A stretch of DNA of 64,000 bases from Actinoallomurus oryzae (GTDB taxonomy: Bacteria; Actinomycetota; Actinomycetes; Streptosporangiales; Streptosporangiaceae). This document shows, one piece after another, positions 61,971-64,000 of this stretch (within the stretch, counting starts at the first letter, position 1; each line of letters begins with the position of its first letter). The position numbers and the translations under genes were made by a program. The notes below the pieces were generated by a model that was not told where the DNA came from, searched no databases, and saw nothing but the letters and a program-made list of their open reading frames with translations. Location: assembly GCF_039541955.1 (NCBI RefSeq), contig NZ_BAABHF010000078.1, positions 5,418 through 69,417 of the forward strand, in the 5' to 3' direction.

Positions 61971-62813
61971 TCAGTTCGGAGAAGCGGCGGGCGCGTTGTC
62001 TTGGGCATCGGCGGTGGCCGCGTTCTCCCGCTGGGCCTCGATGTCGGCGAGACGCTGCCGCAGGGTGGCGGTCATCAGCTCCCACGCGTCCGAGCCGAGG
62101 ACGAGGCGATGCGGTGGCTCGGTCGATTCCGCGGCGCGGATGATGGCGGCGACCGTGTTCTCCTGGCTGTCGGTCATGTCTTCGACGGGGATGGGCTCGC
62201 GGTCGGCGGGCCCGCCGCGGTACGGCGCGCTGACCGGCACCCGGGTGGCCGCGTCGAAGAAGCCCGTGCGTACCATCCCCGGCTCGATGAGGGTGGTACG
62301 GATGCCGAACGGCTCGACCTCGGCGGCCAAGGAGTCATAGAAGCCTTCGATGCCCCACTTGGTGACGTGGTACATCGAGAAGGCGGGAAACGTGATCTGT
62401 CCGCCCATGCTGGACATCTGCATCAGGTGCCCGCCGCCCTGAGCGCGCAGGTACGGCACGACGGCGCGGGCGAGCTGGATCGAGCCGGTGAGGTTGGTCC
62501 TGATCATCTGGTCGATCTGCTCGTCGGTCAGGTCCTCCGCGGTGGCGAACACGCCGTGGCCGGCGTTCGAGACGACGACGTCGATGCGGTCGTGCACGCT
62601 GAACGCCTCGTCCACGACGGCACGCAGCCGGGCCGTGTCGGTGACGTCCAGTGCCCGCACCCACAGCCGGTCGCCGTACCGCGCGGCGAGATCGTCGAGT
62701 TGTCCGGGCCGGCGCAGCGTGGCGGCGACGTGGTCACCGCGGGCCAGCAACCGGCCGGTCAACTCGCGGCCCATACCCCGGGAGGCGCCGGTCACGAACC
62801 AGGTCTTCGCCAT
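61971..62813 (-). CDS. Short-chain dehydrogenase/reductase
   Basis: A 280-residue NAD(P)-dependent SDR. The Rossmann motif is TGASRGMGREL, NAG is in VSNAGHG, and the catalytic triad is Ser in MQMSSMGG, with Tyr-x-x-x-Lys as YHVTK. The C-terminal extension after ~residue 245 is disordered-like. It is divergent from a LysR gene (start 62951) with 137 bases between. Confidence 0.88.
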   Translation of the reverse strand: MAKTWFVTGASRGMGRELTGRLLARGDHVAATLRRPGQLDDLAARYGDRLWVRALDVTDTARLRAVVDEAFSVHDRIDVVVSNAGHGVFATAEDLTDEQIDQMIRTNLTGSIQLARAVVPYLRAQGGGHLMQMSSMGGQITFPAFSMYHVTKWGIEGFYDSLAAEVEPFGIRTTLIEPGMVRTGFFDAATRVPVSAPYRGGPADREPIPVEDMTDSQENTVAAIIRAAESTEPPHRLVLGSDAWELMTATLRQRLADIEAQRENAATADAQDNAPAASPN

Positions 62814-62950
62814 GATCAGAATCCTTTCTCAGCCGGGGACCTCTCAGGTCCCTCGCCGGTGTCAACCGCCCGGGCGGACGCGAAAATCCATACGTGCGAT
62901 GAGAGTTCCGGGTCGCTCCCATACGCTTTGCGCATGGCTAGGCTGGGCGC

Positions 62951-63856
62951 ATGAGTGAGCTGACCATCGCCGGCCTGCGCGTCGTACGCGAGATAGCGCT
63001 GACGGGATCGTTCACCGCGGCGGCACGGTTGCTCGGCTACTCCCAGCCAGCCATCTCGCGGCAGGTCGCGGCGATGGAGGCGGCCGCCGGATATCCGCTG
63101 TTCATCCGCGAGCCCCGCGGCGTACGGGTCAGCGCGGCAGGCGCCGTCGTGGTCGAACACGCGGGACGGGTTCTGGCGAGTGTCGACGCCCTGCGGCAGG
63201 ATCTCGTGAGCCTGGGCGATCGGCTGGCGGGCCGCATCAAGGTGGGCGCGTTCCCGGCCGCGACCGCGGTGCTCGTCCCTCGTGCGCTCGCGAGGCTCCG
63301 CACCCGGCACCCCGGACTCGAGGTGAGCCTGAGCGAAGGCTCGACCCCGACCCTGTTGCGGCAGCTACGGGCCGGGCGCGTGGGCGTCGCCGTGATCGGC
63401 GTCGGCGCCGGCCTCCCCGAATACGATCTCGACGGCGTCCGCCACGAGGTCGTGTTCTCGGGCCGGCTCTGCGTGGCCGTGCCCGCCGGGCACCGGCTGG
63501 CCGACGCGGGCGTCGTCCCGGTGCGCGACCTGGCCGGCGAGACGTGGATCGCCGGAGAGGGCTCCACCGGCGACCCGCAGTTCCGGGCGTGGCCCACCCT
63601 GGCCGACCCCGTCATCGCGTACTCCGTCAGAGGCTGGCCCGCGCGGCTCGGACTCGTCGCCGCCGGACTGGGCATCTGCCTGGTCCCCGAGGTCGCCGCG
63701 CTGTCGATACCGCCCGGCGTCACCACGATTCGTGTCGATGATCCGAACTGGCTGGGTCGCGTAACGGTCGCCGTCACCCCGCCTGAACCGACCGAGGAGG
63801 CCACGGCGGTCGTCGACGCGCTGCGTGAAGCCGGCGACGAAATCCGCGCGCACTGA
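62951..63856 (+). CDS. LysR-family regulator
   Basis: A 301-residue activator. The helix-turn-helix reads REIALTGSFTAAARLLGYSQPAISRQVAAMEAAAG. The effector domain is complete. By position it should control the divergent SDR gene. The remaining ~140 bases to the end of the window hold nothing recognisable. Confidence 0.88.
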   Translation: MSELTIAGLRVVREIALTGSFTAAARLLGYSQPAISRQVAAMEAAAGYPLFIREPRGVRVSAAGAVVVEHAGRVLASVDALRQDLVSLGDRLAGRIKVGAFPAATAVLVPRALARLRTRHPGLEVSLSEGSTPTLLRQLRAGRVGVAVIGVGAGLPEYDLDGVRHEVVFSGRLCVAVPAGHRLADAGVVPVRDLAGETWIAGEGSTGDPQFRAWPTLADPVIAYSVRGWPARLGLVAAGLGICLVPEVAALSIPPGVTTIRVDDPNWLGRVTVAVTPPEPTEEATAVVDALREAGDEIRAH

Positions 63857-64000
63857 ATTCGCCCGCGTCCCGTCACCTCGGTGGTAACCACGATCAGGGC
63901 GGGATGCCGACCGCCCTGGACGGAGCCTCTAGTCCGTGAATGGTCCTTAGGTGGGCCGCGCGGCAGCGGACTCCGGCGTGGTGGTCCGGTGTCTGGTGGA

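Overview
This window is a high-GC actinobacterial chromosome segment. The evidence is strong G/C bias at third codon positions, many GTG starts, TetR/MarR/LysR/PucR regulators, an NB-ARC (STAND) protein, lipoproteins with classic lipoboxes and at least one probable leaderless start. The overall flavour is Streptosporangiales or Streptomycetales-like; the genus cannot be fixed from the sequence alone. No complete tRNA, rRNA or CRISPR array was seen.

Layout. 1-2655: the 5' end of a peptide-type ABC substrate-binding lipoprotein, a beta-lactamase-fold serine hydrolase and a Gfo/Idh/MocA oxidoreductase. 2711-7295: a conserved hypothetical, then a patchy, more A/T-rich stretch with signs of an old mobile island: a tyrosine-integrase fragment, a lone tRNA T-arm, a frameshifted DIP1984-family gene, two neighbouring PD-(D/E)XK-type nuclease-like genes and another decayed gene. 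7296-9270: a divergent marR/metal-binding-enzyme pair sharing a perfect operator-like palindrome, and a lipoprotein. 9315-15651: HrpB helicase, a stand-alone NB-ARC ATPase with a long structured leader, a DUF5925-type AAA ATPase and an alpha/beta hydrolase. 15678-21684: two paralogous acyl-CoA ligases, a VOC protein, a TetR regulator and an MFS carrier. 21717-24514: ADP-ribosylglycohydrolase, nitroreductase, TetR and a broken hydrolase.

24704-32538 is the most coherent block. Eight same-strand genes, most with ATGA/GTGA overlaps, encode a VOC (extradiol-type) protein, an 85-residue unknown, an alpha/beta hydrolase, a flavodoxin-fold reductase, an aryl-CoA-monooxygenase-like flavoprotein, an aryl-acid adenylating enzyme, a P450 and its PDR/VanB-type reductase. 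Together they look like a catabolic route for an aromatic acid, possibly methoxylated, through CoA thioesters. The exact combination does not match a textbook operon I can name.

32620-35333: two unrelated TIM-barrel, glycosidase-like proteins around a zinc-ribbon protein. 35738-40713: a TetR-headed unit with an APH-type kinase, acyl-CoA dehydrogenase and CoA ligase in overlapping genes. This is the core set used for 4-hydroxyacyl-CoA breakdown (lva/ACAD10-like). 40906-46623: a secreted GH20 hexosaminidase and a membrane-anchored beta-propeller protein facing each other across a strong hairpin. 46759-54133: a PucR-type regulator, TetR and a complete five-gene branched-chain-amino-acid-type ABC transporter. 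54357-59346: a secreted esterase and a LysR/CoA-transferase/MatC-type carrier group. 59444-63856: a PH-like membrane protein, a triple SMI1/KNR4-like protein, an SDR and a divergent LysR. The last 140 bases hold no gene I can recognise.
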